DNA of 45,585 bases from the NCBI GenBank assembly GCA_026645735.1, contig JAPKMT010000025.1, positions 1 through 45,585 of the forward strand, written 5' to 3'. Shown piece by piece: positions 8,203-17,387 of the stretch. The position numbers and the translations under genes are program-made. The stretch's first letter is position 1; the number at the start of each line of letters is the position of its first letter. A model generated the notes under the pieces. It had not been told where the DNA came from, made no database searches, and worked only from the letters and a program-made list of their open reading frames with translations. The stretch is from Flexilinea sp. (GTDB taxonomy: Bacteria; Chloroflexota; Anaerolineae; Anaerolineales; Anaerolineaceae).

Positions 8203-8263
8203 CTCAGTACATTGATTCGGATCCATGATTACTGCGGTTCAGACCTGGTCCGATCGGAGCGTG

Positions 8264-8398
8264 AGAAATCGAAACACAGATTTTAAAATATCAGGAGAAT
8301 GATAAGTTGGTGTGATGTTTTTGCGCGAAGTGCTAATGTAACTCAACAACAAGTTTTCCAACTTTTTTCGAGAGGCAAGTCTGTATTTCGAATTGCTG
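8264..8398. repeat. Decayed palindromic repeat, copy 4
   Basis: The right half is recognisable: TTTTTGCGCGAAGTGC apex, then AACAACAAG and the terminal TATTTCGAATTGCTG. The left terminal repeat (AAATCGAAACACAG) and the arm pairing are degraded. The left boundary is approximate. Confidence 0.6.
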
Positions 8399-8481
8399 GG
8401 AGGAGAATGAATTTGCTGCATGTATAATGGAAACATTATCTGCAAATTGTTTTGAATGAAAAAAATATTTTGGAGGCTTTT

Positions 8482-9039
8482 ATGATCAATGACGTTTTAG
8501 ATGATGCAGAAAATCGAATGAAAAGTGCAATCAAGGTTCTGGAAGAGGATTTGGAGGGAATTCGGACTGGCAGAGCCACACCGGCTTTGGTTGAAAAGTT
8601 GATGGTCGAATACTATGGAATGCCGACACCTTTTAATCAAGTATCCACCATCAGCATTCCGGATGCGCGCACAATTCTTATTCGTCCATTTGAATCCTCA
8701 CTGATAAAAGCAATGGAAAAATCGCTACAGGCATCAGAACTGGGGCTGACACCCAGCAATGATGGAAAATCCATTCGCCTGATGTTGCCCCCATTAACAG
8801 AGGAACGAAGAAGGGACTTGATGAAAATCGTTAACAATCGGCTTGAAGACGCCCGTGTCGCAATCCGTAATATTCGCAGAGATGTCATTAAAGATATTAA
8901 AGATTTTGAAAAAGAAAAAATGATCTCTGAAGATGACCGAAAAAAGGGTGAGGACAAAATTCAGAAATTGGTGGATCAATGGATTACTCAAATTGACGAA
9001 GTTGGCCGACATAAAGAAAAAGAAATTATGGAGGTTTAA
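8482..9039 (+). CDS. frr: Ribosome recycling factor
   Basis: 185 residues from the ATG at 8482, which has TTGGAGG 8 bases upstream; the ATG at 8452 has no such site and adds 10 non-family residues. The sequence matches RRF end to end: LEGIRTGRATPALVEKLMVEYYG and the LPPLTEERRRDLMKIV region before the long C-terminal helix with KKGEDKIQKL. RRF works with EF-G to split post-termination ribosomes. It leads a frr-uppS-cdsA gene order common in bacteria; uppS begins 9 bases later. TATAAT at 8424-8429 may be the -10 of its promoter. Confidence 0.97.
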   Translation: MINDVLDDAENRMKSAIKVLEEDLEGIRTGRATPALVEKLMVEYYGMPTPFNQVSTISIPDARTILIRPFESSLIKAMEKSLQASELGLTPSNDGKSIRLMLPPLTEERRRDLMKIVNNRLEDARVAIRNIRRDVIKDIKDFEKEKMISEDDRKKGEDKIQKLVDQWITQIDEVGRHKEKEIMEV

Positions 9040-9048
9040 TCGAAATCA

Positions 9049-9774
9049 ATGGCTGAGGTAAAATTAGATATTCCAATGGAACGAATACCATCCCACATAG
9101 CGATTATTATGGATGGAAATGGGCGATGGGCAAAAAAACGCGGATTGCCTCGTTTGGCTGGCCATAGACAAGGCACAGAGAACTTACGCAGAATTATTAA
9201 GGCTTGTGTCGAGTTTGGAATAAAGTATCTTACAATCTATGCGTTTTCAACGGAAAATTGGGGAAGACCGGATGATGAGGTCAGGGGACTCAGTCAGATA
9301 TTTAATGATGCTTTTGTGAATGAATTCGAAGAACTAAATCGGCAGGGTGTGCGGATTATCCATCTCGGGCAACGGGAAGGAATCAGCAGCGAGATGATGG
9401 CTAAAATCGATGATGCGGTCGAAAAATCAAAGACCAATGAGAGACTGACATTATCGGTCGGTCTTAATTATGGCAGCCGGAATGAAATCATGCATGCCGT
9501 CCGAAAAATTGTAGCCGATGAAATCCCTGTCGATCAGATTACTGAATCATTGATCAGTAATTATTTGTTTACCAGAGGAATTCCTGATCCGGATTTGGTA
9601 ATCCGGACATCCGGTGAATTACGTTTAAGCAACTTCCTGCTTTGGCAGTCAGCATATTCAGAGTGGGTTTTTCCGGATGTGTTGTGGCCTGACTATAGTC
9701 GGGAAGAATTAATTAAATCAATTCGTGAATATGCAAAAAGGGACCGACGTTTTGGCAAAATTACCGATAAATGA
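9049..9774 (+). CDS. uppS: Isoprenyl (undecaprenyl) diphosphate synthase
   Basis: 241 residues, the usual length for cis-prenyltransferases. HIAIIMDGNGRWAKKRGLPRLAGHR contains the catalytic Asp22 and the diphosphate-binding loop; the C-terminal signature RTSGELRLSNFLLWQSAYSE is complete. It condenses isopentenyl diphosphate onto an allylic primer to make the C55 lipid carrier for peptidoglycan and surface glycans. It sits between frr and cdsA. Chain length is inferred from the family. Confidence 0.96.
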   Translation: MAEVKLDIPMERIPSHIAIIMDGNGRWAKKRGLPRLAGHRQGTENLRRIIKACVEFGIKYLTIYAFSTENWGRPDDEVRGLSQIFNDAFVNEFEELNRQGVRIIHLGQREGISSEMMAKIDDAVEKSKTNERLTLSVGLNYGSRNEIMHAVRKIVADEIPVDQITESLISNYLFTRGIPDPDLVIRTSGELRLSNFLLWQSAYSEWVFPDVLWPDYSREELIKSIREYAKRDRRFGKITDK

Positions 9775-9790
9775 GCAGGAAAGCAACACA

Positions 9791-10609
9791 ATGCTGAAAC
9801 GAGTCGTTTCTGTTATCGTTCTAGCTCCAATCTTGATGTTCCTGGTCTATCTGGGCGGTCTGCCGTTTTTGTTTGGATGCTTTTTGATCCTGGGCATGTC
9901 CGCACTTGAATTTGGACGTATCTATAACCGAGATGAAAAATGCAAAACTCCGGTTGCTCTACTGGTAATAATGGTCTTGCTGCTGGCATCAGCAAGATAT
10001 TTTATCGGTTTTGATGCTTCACAGCGCATGATGACGAGTTGCATCATGGTCTCGATGATCTGGGGCATTTTTGCTTACGAGCATCACAGTACCAGAGCTG
10101 CTTTTGGTTTTGCTGTCCTGGTTACAGGGCTTGTCTACATCGGCTGGCTTGGCAGTTATATGATTTCTCTGCGTCAGGTAGACAATGGTTTCTGGTGGCT
10201 GACCCTTTGTCTAATGATTGTTTGGACGAATGATACGGGAGCATTGTTTGTCGGCAAGAAATTTGGCAGGCATCATATGCTTCCGAAAGTCAGTCCGCAA
10301 AAATCCTGGGAAGGTTATCTTGGCGGTATCTTAACCGCTTTGCTGACTGCTTATATCTTGTATATTTCCTTCCCTGCGATTTCAAACATGTTGCATATGA
10401 ATCAAATTTTGATTTTGGCGCTCCTCTTGTCTGCTTTTGGGTCCATGGGTGATTTTGGTGAAAGTATGATTAAACGGACTTTTGACATCAAAGATTCATC
10501 CAATATTATCCCCGGACATGGCGGCTTTTTTGACCGATTTGACACGGTGTTCTGGGCGATGCCAATCTGTTATTTGTTCTATGAATTAATTAGTTCCGGG
10601 CTTCTATGA
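9791..10609 (+). CDS. cdsA: Phosphatidate cytidylyltransferase
   Basis: 272 residues from the ATG at 9791, preceded by AGGAAAG; the earlier in-frame ATG at 9725 lies inside uppS. Multiple membrane helices span the protein. The CdsA signature is present near the C-terminus: SPQKSWEGYLGG, GDFGESMIKRTFDIKDSSNIIPGHGGFFDRFDT. The enzyme makes CDP-diacylglycerol from phosphatidate and CTP in the cytoplasmic membrane. Its end overlaps the end of the convergent LiaF-like gene by 20 bases, with no terminator between them. Confidence 0.95.
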   Translation: MLKRVVSVIVLAPILMFLVYLGGLPFLFGCFLILGMSALEFGRIYNRDEKCKTPVALLVIMVLLLASARYFIGFDASQRMMTSCIMVSMIWGIFAYEHHSTRAAFGFAVLVTGLVYIGWLGSYMISLRQVDNGFWWLTLCLMIVWTNDTGALFVGKKFGRHHMLPKVSPQKSWEGYLGGILTALLTAYILYISFPAISNMLHMNQILILALLLSAFGSMGDFGESMIKRTFDIKDSSNIIPGHGGFFDRFDTVFWAMPICYLFYELISSGLL

Positions 10610-11702
10610 GTTTTATCGTTCCGTTGGAAAGCTGTACATTGACCGGAATGACTTGCCCGGTTGTACTCGTTGTATAAATTTCCGAACCGGATTGGACATA
10701 ATTTTCCGGATAAGTGACTGTTGTATTATTTCCGGTGTAAGAGCAGTAAACCGCGGCACCTTGCGGTATGAAAATTCGGATAGTGCCATTTGCTGATTGC
10801 AGATTAATTGGAATCTGTGATGTGTAGGGCAGCATGACATCAATATTCCCGGAATTGTTTAAAATTTCAGCGCTTGTGAAATTCATCCCTCGAAAATCGA
10901 TGATTTGATATCCATTTTTCATTTTTAAAGATAACGCAACTTGTTTCCCCTGGCTGACCTTAAGATTCCAAAAAGCTTCAGAATTTGCAATTTCACTGGC
11001 CGCATTACTGGACAAATTATAAGAAACCGCAAATTCATCCTGACTCATTTCTTCCGATAGTGTTTCATTGGAAGCTAACGCGATCGAGCCAGTGAGCCCT
11101 CGGTTTTCCAGGTTCTCACTTTTCAATTGTAACTTTCCGGAATTGACGCCAAATCGCAGATTGACATTTGCTTGAGGCGGCAAAAGATAGTCTATTTGAC
11201 GGGATTGAGAACTGGAAGGTGTACTTCCCGGATCAGGAGTCGTTATCGGGAAACTTTTCGCCATCCCTGAACTGGTGGGCAGAGGAACATCTGGAATTGG
11301 AACCACTCCTTTTGCTCCTAAAATTGCATAAACCAGGATGGCGATGAAAATCATTACCAGCAGACTTCCTGCCAGACTTCTTCCGCATAACAGCATGTCA
11401 ATGCCAAAAAGTATTAAAAGCAAAGGCCAAAAATTAATAAAAACATTCCATGTTTCGCTTGATCCACCTGTGATATTAAAAATTAGAACAGCCAGTCCTG
11501 AAAATATCAAAACTGCAGATCCAAGGATTCTTTTTGCTCCGAAAAACAAGTCCAATCCTGCTGCAATAAAAATAGCAGGCCATGCAATTTCAAGCAAAGC
11601 TCCACTGGTTGTCCCGAGTAATCCCATTGCTTGCAACTGAAAAAAAGCACCGGCAAGAATCACAAGGATCGGCATGAAATATGTTTTATTCGTATTTTCC
11701 AT
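10590..11702 (-). CDS. LiaF/LiaI-like membrane envelope-stress protein
   Basis: 370 residues from the ATG at 11702; a TTG six codons earlier is possible. The N-terminal 150 residues hold four to five hydrophobic helices in the short-hairpin pattern of LiaI/LiaF/DUF5668 proteins (WPAIFIAAGLDLFFG, WPLLLILFGIDMLL). After a Pro/Ser-rich linker, residues about 180-370 form a repetitive beta domain of the LiaF C-terminal or DUF4097 adhesin-like type (GTIRIFIPQGAAVYC, VNVQLSNGTIKLIEA). Such proteins sense or modulate cell-envelope stress. The two-component pair at 14162-16307 lies upstream on the same strand but is separated by other genes, so a link is only suggestive. Confidence 0.7.
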   Translation of the reverse strand: MENTNKTYFMPILVILAGAFFQLQAMGLLGTTSGALLEIAWPAIFIAAGLDLFFGAKRILGSAVLIFSGLAVLIFNITGGSSETWNVFINFWPLLLILFGIDMLLCGRSLAGSLLVMIFIAILVYAILGAKGVVPIPDVPLPTSSGMAKSFPITTPDPGSTPSSSQSRQIDYLLPPQANVNLRFGVNSGKLQLKSENLENRGLTGSIALASNETLSEEMSQDEFAVSYNLSSNAASEIANSEAFWNLKVSQGKQVALSLKMKNGYQIIDFRGMNFTSAEILNNSGNIDVMLPYTSQIPINLQSANGTIRIFIPQGAAVYCSYTGNNTTVTYPENYVQSGSEIYTTSTTGQVIPVNVQLSNGTIKLIEARN

Positions 11703-11751
11703 ATATAGGAAGGGTTGCAATTTTCGTGCCGATTGATTTGAGAATATTCAG

Positions 11752-11877
11752 CAGTAATTCGAAATATGAACCAACCTTTCGAATCAATCGAGAAAACTTG
11801 TTGTTGTGTTTTTTTTTTTGCGCTTCGCGCAAAAAAAAAACACAACAACAAATACTTCTTCGCATATTTCGAATTGG
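11752..11877. repeat. Palindromic intergenic repeat, copy 5
   Basis: Starts CAGTAATTCGAAATATG and ends ATATTTCGAATTGG. The hairpin (about 11798-11823 and 11827-11851) reads TTGTTGTTGTG, 11 T, GCGC, with TTC as cap, then GCGC, 10 A and the complementary arm, giving one bulged T. It separates two minus-strand genes. Left flank is the long type. Confidence 0.9.
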
Positions 11878-11892
11878 AGAATATTCGGAATG

Positions 11893-12954
11893 CTATTTGC
11901 GGAAAATCGAAAACAGTAATCCAAGTGCACTGATGAGAATCAGGACCAGACCAGTTTCCCGGCGATAATCTCTCAATTGTTGGAAGAGGACTGAAAATCC
12001 GTTTTTTGTCTCTTCATGAACAGGTTGTTCCTGGAAAATCACAGGATTGAAATTCGGTGTGAAGGTTGGGCGGGGTGTGCGTGTAGGGGGACGCGGTGTC
12101 TCTGTGATCGTTGGTGTCGGAGTAATTGTATAGGTTGGCTGTATGATGAGTTTGTTCCCTTCATAAATAACAGGATTCTCAAGGTCCAGGTGATTCAATA
12201 AGGCGATTGTGTTCCAATCCACTCGATATGCATAAGCGATTTCGGACAATGTCTGTCCGCTGGAAATTTCATGAATAACAGCACCGTCCGGCTGCCTTGT
12301 GGCAGTTATCAGAGGAATTGGGGAGGGCGTTGGTGAGATGACAGGTTTGGGCGTTCGAAAATCATAGGTCGGCAACGGCGTATATTGAATGGATCCATCC
12401 AGGAGATGACCGATCATCACAACAACAAAACGACGATTCCGCTCGTCTGCAACACCGATTCCAACATGTTGTCCTTTCACATCCAATAATTTTTGGATAT
12501 TTTTTGGATCAGTATTCCAAATGGAATGAATCAGATAATCAGCTGTGGTACTTACCCAAATCATCGCAAGATTTTGGCTTGCAGAAAAGGGTGCACCTCC
12601 ACCATAACCAACATCCATTGCCCTTGTCTGAACAGTCTCTCTTTTGGGACCTTCTTCTGAAAGTTTTCCTGTTTTTAACAGATAGGAAGCAAAGTTTTGT
12701 GCTGCCTGCGATAAGTTTTTATCGAAAATCAGCATCGGAGCTTTTTTTTCGGCTCGATACATGTTTATTTGGCTGAAAATAGATTGGATCGCTTTTTCCT
12801 GCTCGCTGACGAGATCGGCTGTGGCAGTTTGATTGATTACTTTCCGGATGGTTGTTTCTGTTACTGAATTTGCAGAAACCGGCCTGTCAGCAGCAAGAAA
12901 AATCATAAAAATCAGAATTAAAATCTTCAAAAAAGCGTTTAGAAATTTTCTCAT
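11893..12954 (-). CDS. CAP-domain/LysM membrane-anchored secreted protein A
   Basis: 353 residues from the ATG at 12954, which overlaps the previous gene's TGA as ATGA, indicating translational coupling. Order of parts: signal peptide (MRKFLNAFLKILILIFMIF), SCP/CAP domain (KNLSQAAQNFASYL to GVADERNRRFVVVMIG, about 75-205), one LysM (HEISSGQTLSEIAYAYRVD to GNKLIIQP, about 230-280), Pro/Thr-rich stalk, and a C-terminal hydrophobic helix with RK tail. It is a paralogue of the next gene upstream. CAP proteins are secreted and bind lipids or glycans; the anchor suggests display on the cell surface. No LPXTG motif is visible. Confidence 0.85.
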   Translation of the reverse strand: MRKFLNAFLKILILIFMIFLAADRPVSANSVTETTIRKVINQTATADLVSEQEKAIQSIFSQINMYRAEKKAPMLIFDKNLSQAAQNFASYLLKTGKLSEEGPKRETVQTRAMDVGYGGGAPFSASQNLAMIWVSTTADYLIHSIWNTDPKNIQKLLDVKGQHVGIGVADERNRRFVVVMIGHLLDGSIQYTPLPTYDFRTPKPVISPTPSPIPLITATRQPDGAVIHEISSGQTLSEIAYAYRVDWNTIALLNHLDLENPVIYEGNKLIIQPTYTITPTPTITETPRPPTRTPRPTFTPNFNPVIFQEQPVHEETKNGFSVLFQQLRDYRRETGLVLILISALGLLFSIFRK

Positions 12955-13949
12955 GAACGATTGAAACCGTAAAAAAGGGTCAGAAGAAGACCGATTCCGC
13001 ATGTAACGGTGAGAATAAAACCAAGTTTACGGGCGCCAGGGGTATCAAAAAAATCGATATGCCCGATAAACGGTGAAGGTGTTGGTGTCGCTGTTATTGT
13101 TGGTGTCAATGATGCCAGTGGCGGCAGTGTCGCGGTAATGGTAGAGGTCGGTTTGGGTGTATTTGTCGCAGGTGGTGACGTTACAGTGGGTGTCAATGTG
13201 TCAGCAACCGGAGTCCCTCCGTAAAAAATCAGGATCCGGCGGCCAGCTACGACGCTGGTGTTATCCGGTGCCATGCCATTTAATTCCTGCAGTTTGGCGA
13301 TAGTTGTTCCGTAATTAATGGCAATCGTCCAAAGTGTTTCATTGACCTGCACCGTATGATAGACAGATCCATCCAGTTCAGGTGTACTGGTGGCAAATTC
13401 ACCGGGTTGGACAGGCGCCGCCTGAATATCAATAAAACTTGAACCGGCATTGGTATTGGGCGCAATAACTGTCGAAACGTTTTTCTTTTCCAGATTGGTG
13501 TTGCTTCCAGTGCTGTTGACTTGTAGCGTGTAATAGCGAGTGCCATCAAATCCCGTTGCCATTCCTGCTCCAATTGTTCCGCTATCCAATCCAATCATCG
13601 TATACAAGTGAAGCTGATCGGTCCACATTTGATTTACACAATAGGACGCAGCGATATTTTGACCAGCGCAGACATTTTCTGATCTCACTGGAATCCCGGA
13701 ACCGTCGGAACGATTGTGTGTTGAGGCATTAATGGATGCCTGATATTCGCTATGCGCTTGTGCTGATGCAGTAAGTGACGGATCTGTTGTATAGGCTGCC
13801 AGACCATTGGAAGCACGCAGCGCATTTACTTCTGCAATTAATGAATTCGCATCCTGAGCCGAACAATTCGATTCTGGTATGCTAAAAAAAATGGGAGCCA
13901 GAAAGACAATCCATAATACAAATTTTGAGAATCTGCTTGTTTTCCTCAT
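12951..13949 (-). CDS. CAP-domain/LysM membrane-anchored secreted protein B
   Basis: 332 residues from the ATG at 13949, which gives a proper signal peptide (MRKTSRFSKFVLWIVFLAPIF); the longer frame adds 26 residues without export features. Parts: CAP domain (IAEVNALRASNGLAAY, AQAHSEYQASINASTHNRSDGS, RYYTLQV, about 30-155), LysM (YHTVQVNETLWTIAINYGTT to AGRRILIF, about 200-250), a Thr/Pro stalk, and a C-terminal membrane helix. It shares architecture with the gene it overlaps downstream, so both arose by duplication and are likely made together at the cell surface. Ligands unknown. Confidence 0.87.
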   Translation of the reverse strand: MRKTSRFSKFVLWIVFLAPIFFSIPESNCSAQDANSLIAEVNALRASNGLAAYTTDPSLTASAQAHSEYQASINASTHNRSDGSGIPVRSENVCAGQNIAASYCVNQMWTDQLHLYTMIGLDSGTIGAGMATGFDGTRYYTLQVNSTGSNTNLEKKNVSTVIAPNTNAGSSFIDIQAAPVQPGEFATSTPELDGSVYHTVQVNETLWTIAINYGTTIAKLQELNGMAPDNTSVVAGRRILIFYGGTPVADTLTPTVTSPPATNTPKPTSTITATLPPLASLTPTITATPTPSPFIGHIDFFDTPGARKLGFILTVTCGIGLLLTLFYGFNRS

Positions 13950-14161
13950 GAATTGGATTATAACGCGAACCTTTGTATTTATTAAACAAGGATTTCGAAA
14001 TAAGGGAAGATAATTTGTCTCTTCCATTGGTTAAAACAGCGATATTCAATTTGATTTGGGAAACTGAACGAATTGTCTGATTGCCTGAAAGAACAGATGC
14101 AAATGGCTTTCAATCATCATTCCTGGAGCGGATTGAATCTTTCCAAGAATCAAAATTTTTT

Positions 14162-15622
14162 TCAGCCAATCTGATTTTTATGCGAAAGGGGCAGTGACAG
14201 TTTTATTTTTGTCCCATAGCGGTTCTGGTTTTGATCAAAAAAGACCGGACTTTCTGCCCAAACTTTGCCACCATGAGCCTCAACGAGATTTTTTACAATT
14301 GCCAGTCCTAAACCGGACCCTCCGCTGGTTCGATTGCGTGATTCATCGCCCCGATAAAAACGGTCAAAAATATGCGGAAGATCGATCGGATCGATACCAG
14401 ACCCGGTGTCCTGAACCGTAATTTCGTAGCAATTTTGTTGTACATCCGATTTTGCCTGAATTGAAATCGTCCCACCCTCCGTTGTATATTTCAGCGAATT
14501 ACGAATCAGATTACTCAAGACCTGTCGAATCCGGTCCGCATCCACTGAGAGAATCTTATTTCCCTCAAAATCAGGTATTAATGAGATTCCCTTCTGGTCT
14601 GTCTGGGGTTTCATTTGATCAATGACTTGTTGAAGGAGCTCTTCCATATTCGTATCCGAAAAATCAAGTTTCAGTTGACCTGTTTCGGAAAGCGAGATTA
14701 ATCGTAAGTCATTCACCAATCGATTCAGCAGCAGGGTCTCCGAATACAGGATGGCGATCTGGTCCGCAGAAAATGGTAAAATGCCATCCTGGATCCCTTC
14801 TAAAGTGCCTTGCATGGCGGATAGAGGAGTGCGTAATTCATGGGCAATGTCTGCAGTCAGGTGACGTCTTTGGATTTCAGCAGCTGAAAGACTCTCAGCC
14901 ATTTTGTTGAAGGTTTTTCCCAATTCTCCAAATTCATCCTTTGTCTGAATATCCACCCGCTGGTTCAAATCACCGTCAGAAATCTTAATTGCAGCGGCTT
15001 TTAATTTGCGAATCGGAGAAATTATTTGGAGAAAAAGAATGCTGCCCAGCAGGATGGCGATGGCTCCGGCGATGCCTGCTGAACTGAAAATCGCTTTATT
15101 CATGGAAGATAAAAAATCATCTGTCAAAGAGTTCTGTTGTGGGTTTCTATTGGGGCTTACCAACAGAGTCCCAACTTGTTGATCCAGAACAGCGATGGGT
15201 ACACCCAGTTGTAAGTCGGATTCAGAAATCTGATCACCATCAATTTCTTTTTGGGAATCCATCACAACAATTCCTTGATTGTCAGCGAGGATTACTCTGA
15301 ATTCCATCGAATTCATTCCTACAGCAATCGAATCATTGCCCTGATGGTTCTTACCCATCCCATAGCCACCCATCTCCGGTCTGATCAGATCATTTTCCAT
15401 TGAGAACAGATCAGTTTCAACGTTGTCCCAGCTTTGATTGGATTCATAATAGGCCGATAAAACCGGTGATAATCGGTTGGCGTACATCTGACTGCTGCGA
15501 CTTGAATAGTATTGGAAAGCGTTGTGGATTCCTTTTGGCATGAATATGAAAATTACAGCACCACCGATTGCTATGACCAAAAGAAATGCTCCAAGCAGTT
15601 TGACAATCAGACTATTACGCAT
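14162..15622 (-). CDS. Sensor histidine kinase (HAMP, HisKA, HATPase)
   Basis: 486 residues from the ATG at 15622, preceded by AAGG and overlapping the regulator's stop by 8 bases; a TTG five codons upstream is the alternative. Helix 1 (about 7-29) and helix 2 (about 178-200) enclose a periplasmic sensor region. HAMP follows (SPIRKLKAAAIKISDGDLN), then the H-box DIAHELRTPLS with His261, the N-box NLIRNSLKYT, and G-boxes DTGSGI and GGSGLGLAI. All catalytic elements are intact. It autophosphorylates and passes phosphate to the OmpR-type regulator encoded just before it. The signal is unknown; neighbouring envelope genes fit a cell-surface stimulus. Confidence 0.95.
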   Translation of the reverse strand: MRNSLIVKLLGAFLLVIAIGGAVIFIFMPKGIHNAFQYYSSRSSQMYANRLSPVLSAYYESNQSWDNVETDLFSMENDLIRPEMGGYGMGKNHQGNDSIAVGMNSMEFRVILADNQGIVVMDSQKEIDGDQISESDLQLGVPIAVLDQQVGTLLVSPNRNPQQNSLTDDFLSSMNKAIFSSAGIAGAIAILLGSILFLQIISPIRKLKAAAIKISDGDLNQRVDIQTKDEFGELGKTFNKMAESLSAAEIQRRHLTADIAHELRTPLSAMQGTLEGIQDGILPFSADQIAILYSETLLLNRLVNDLRLISLSETGQLKLDFSDTNMEELLQQVIDQMKPQTDQKGISLIPDFEGNKILSVDADRIRQVLSNLIRNSLKYTTEGGTISIQAKSDVQQNCYEITVQDTGSGIDPIDLPHIFDRFYRGDESRNRTSGGSGLGLAIVKNLVEAHGGKVWAESPVFFDQNQNRYGTKIKLSLPLSHKNQIG

Positions 15623-16307
15623 CACTGCCTTCTTCAAATTTATATCCTATCCCAAATACAGTCTTAATATACGCAGGCTGTTTCGGATTCTTTTCCAGTT
15701 TCATCCGTATATTTTTAATATGGGCATCGATAGTGCGTTCATAGCCTTCAAATGCATTTCCCTGTGATTGCTCCATAATTTGCAGTCGGCTTAAGACACG
15801 TTTGGGCTGGCTTGCCAGTGTGACCAAGATGTCAAATTCAGTCGGGGTCAAATCCACAGTACGTCCGGCTGCTTCCACGGTATGCTGGTCAGTATCGATT
15901 ACCAGATCTCCAACCTGGATCAGATTTGTTTTGGGAATTTCCAAATTTGTCCTTCGGATAATCGTTTTAACACGTGCAATTACTTCGCGCGGGCTGAACG
16001 GTTTAACGACGTAATCATCAGCGCCCAATTCTAATCCAATTAACCGGTCAGTTTCTTCCACCCTCGCTGTCAGCATCATAATCGGAACGTCTGATTCTTT
16101 TCGGATTATTTTGCATAAGTCGATACCGTTGATGTAAGGGAGATTTAAATCGAGGATGATGAAATCAGGTTTTTCGCTTTGAAACTTTAAAAGCGCAGTT
16201 TTTCCATCCGATGCGGTAGTTACGATATATTCGGAATTTTCCAGATATGCTTTTAGTATTGTGACTATTTGCGGTTCATCATCGACTACTAATATTTTTT
16301 CTCTCAT
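15615..16307 (-). CDS. OmpR/PhoB-family response regulator
   Basis: 230 residues. The receiver domain has the acidic pair D9/D10, phosphoacceptor D53 in FIILDLNLP, the T in MLTAR and K near 103 in VVKPF. The C-terminal winged helix (about 135-230) reads DLTPTEFDILVTLASQPKRVLSR and ends ERTIDAHIKNIRMKLEKNPKQPAYIKTVFGIGYKFE, the PhoB-type DNA-binding signature. It overlaps the kinase gene, so the two are one unit. The upstream gap holds repeat copy 6 and the terminator of the next gene. Confidence 0.96.
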   Translation of the reverse strand: MREKILVVDDEPQIVTILKAYLENSEYIVTTASDGKTALLKFQSEKPDFIILDLNLPYINGIDLCKIIRKESDVPIMMLTARVEETDRLIGLELGADDYVVKPFSPREVIARVKTIIRRTNLEIPKTNLIQVGDLVIDTDQHTVEAAGRTVDLTPTEFDILVTLASQPKRVLSRLQIMEQSQGNAFEGYERTIDAHIKNIRMKLEKNPKQPAYIKTVFGIGYKFEEGSDA

Positions 16308-16417
16308 ATCTTTTTCCTTATAGCATCATCGCATGGATCGAAAACAACAAAAGAATATCCTGCAATAAGTATTTTATTCTTTCTATTAATGATTTTACCT
16401 GAATCAGCTTCCGTGAT

Positions 16418-16540
16418 CAGCAATTCGAAATAGGATAAAACCTTACGAGAAAAAAGAGAAAGATTGTTGTAGTGTTGTTATTGCGATCCGCGCAATAACA
16501 ACACTACAACAAATTATCCCTCTCATAATTCGAATTGCTG
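16418..16540. repeat. Palindromic intergenic repeat, copy 6
   Basis: Complete 123-bp copy with matching ends CAGCAATTCGAAATA and ATAATTCGAATTGCTG. The perfect 22-bp hairpin (16464-16485 and 16491-16512) has core GTAGTGTTGTTATTGCG and a five-base ATCCG cap. The right flank TTATCCCTCTCATAATTCG is nearly identical to that of copy 12 at 32862. Confidence 0.92.
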
Positions 16541-16581
16541 TTCCGTGAAGATTTTAAAAAAAAGTACATAGACTGTTTCAG

Positions 16582-16628
16582 TAAAAAAAAAGTGTTGAAT
16601 TCTCATCAATTTCAGATCATTCAACACT
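16582..16628 (-). terminator. Rho-independent terminator of the small secreted protein gene
   Basis: Ten-base arms AGTGTTGAAT (16591-16600) and ATTCAACACT (16619-16628) form a hairpin; on the minus strand it is followed by a run of T (A run at 16583-16591). It lies 28 bases after the stop of the gene ending at 16656. Confidence 0.85.
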
Positions 16629-16655
16629 CTAAAAGTTTATTGCCGGTTATTGATT

Positions 16656-17180
16656 TTAATCATCAGATTCGTCGTAAGGACAATCTCCATTGATTGGGCA
16701 ATTTTTTGAATTCTGCATGCGGTTTCCGCCGCCATTTTGGTTCATCTGGTAGCCCATCTGATTTCCAGATTGACGATTCATTCTGTTTCTGCCTGAAAAT
16801 TGATCTCTTATTTCTGACATGATATCCTGGAATTGTTCAATCGTCAGCCCTGATGCATCTGCAATTTGTGATAACGTTTTCCCATCACTTAATTGAGTGT
16901 TCAATTCATCTTCTGAAATTCCAAGTTTTTCTGCGAAATAGGTGATTCTTTCATCGTGAAAAATACCATCACCAGTTCCAGGTGTATTTTGATTCCCCAT
17001 CATGTTATTCTGTCTGTTGGAAAAGCCAGAATTTGGTTGATTCTGATTTCCAAGACCCTGTTGATTCTGGTATCCAAAATTTTGACTATTTGGACTGGAT
17101 GGACGTGCGCTTACAATACTTGTTACAGAAAAAATAACGATTACCATCAGAGTTAAAAATAAAACTTTATTTGTTTTCAT
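16656..17180 (-). CDS. Small secreted Asn/Gln/Gly-rich protein with helical module
   Basis: 174 residues with GAAGGAGAT before the ATG. A signal peptide (about 1-25, VSA-R) is followed by a low-complexity Asn/Gln/Gly segment, then a compact module FAEKLGISEDELNTQLSDGKTLSQIADASGLTIEQFQDIM (about 81-120). That module resembles the short helical repeat found in DUF2680-type secreted proteins. A Met/Asn/Gln-rich tail ends with CPINGDCPYDESDD, a possible metal-binding pair of cysteines. The gene stands alone with its own terminator; the IS256 element inserted 207 bases before its start may affect its expression. Function unknown. Confidence 0.75.
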   Translation of the reverse strand: MKTNKVLFLTLMVIVIFSVTSIVSARPSSPNSQNFGYQNQQGLGNQNQPNSGFSNRQNNMMGNQNTPGTGDGIFHDERITYFAEKLGISEDELNTQLSDGKTLSQIADASGLTIEQFQDIMSEIRDQFSGRNRMNRQSGNQMGYQMNQNGGGNRMQNSKNCPINGDCPYDESDD

Positions 17181-17387
17181 GATATATCTCCTTCATAAAA
17201 TTCTTATTTTGTTTTTGTTCACTTTCAATATTGATGTTATCGGTCTGATTTGAAAAAAGAATGAAGAAGATGTGAAGATTTCGTGAAGATTCTTATGTAG
17301 CAATCTATTGCCAATCAAATGGAAAAATACGCGATTGTTTATCTTGAGAAAATACTGGCGTTTTTATATAAATCACTCTTTTTCGGA

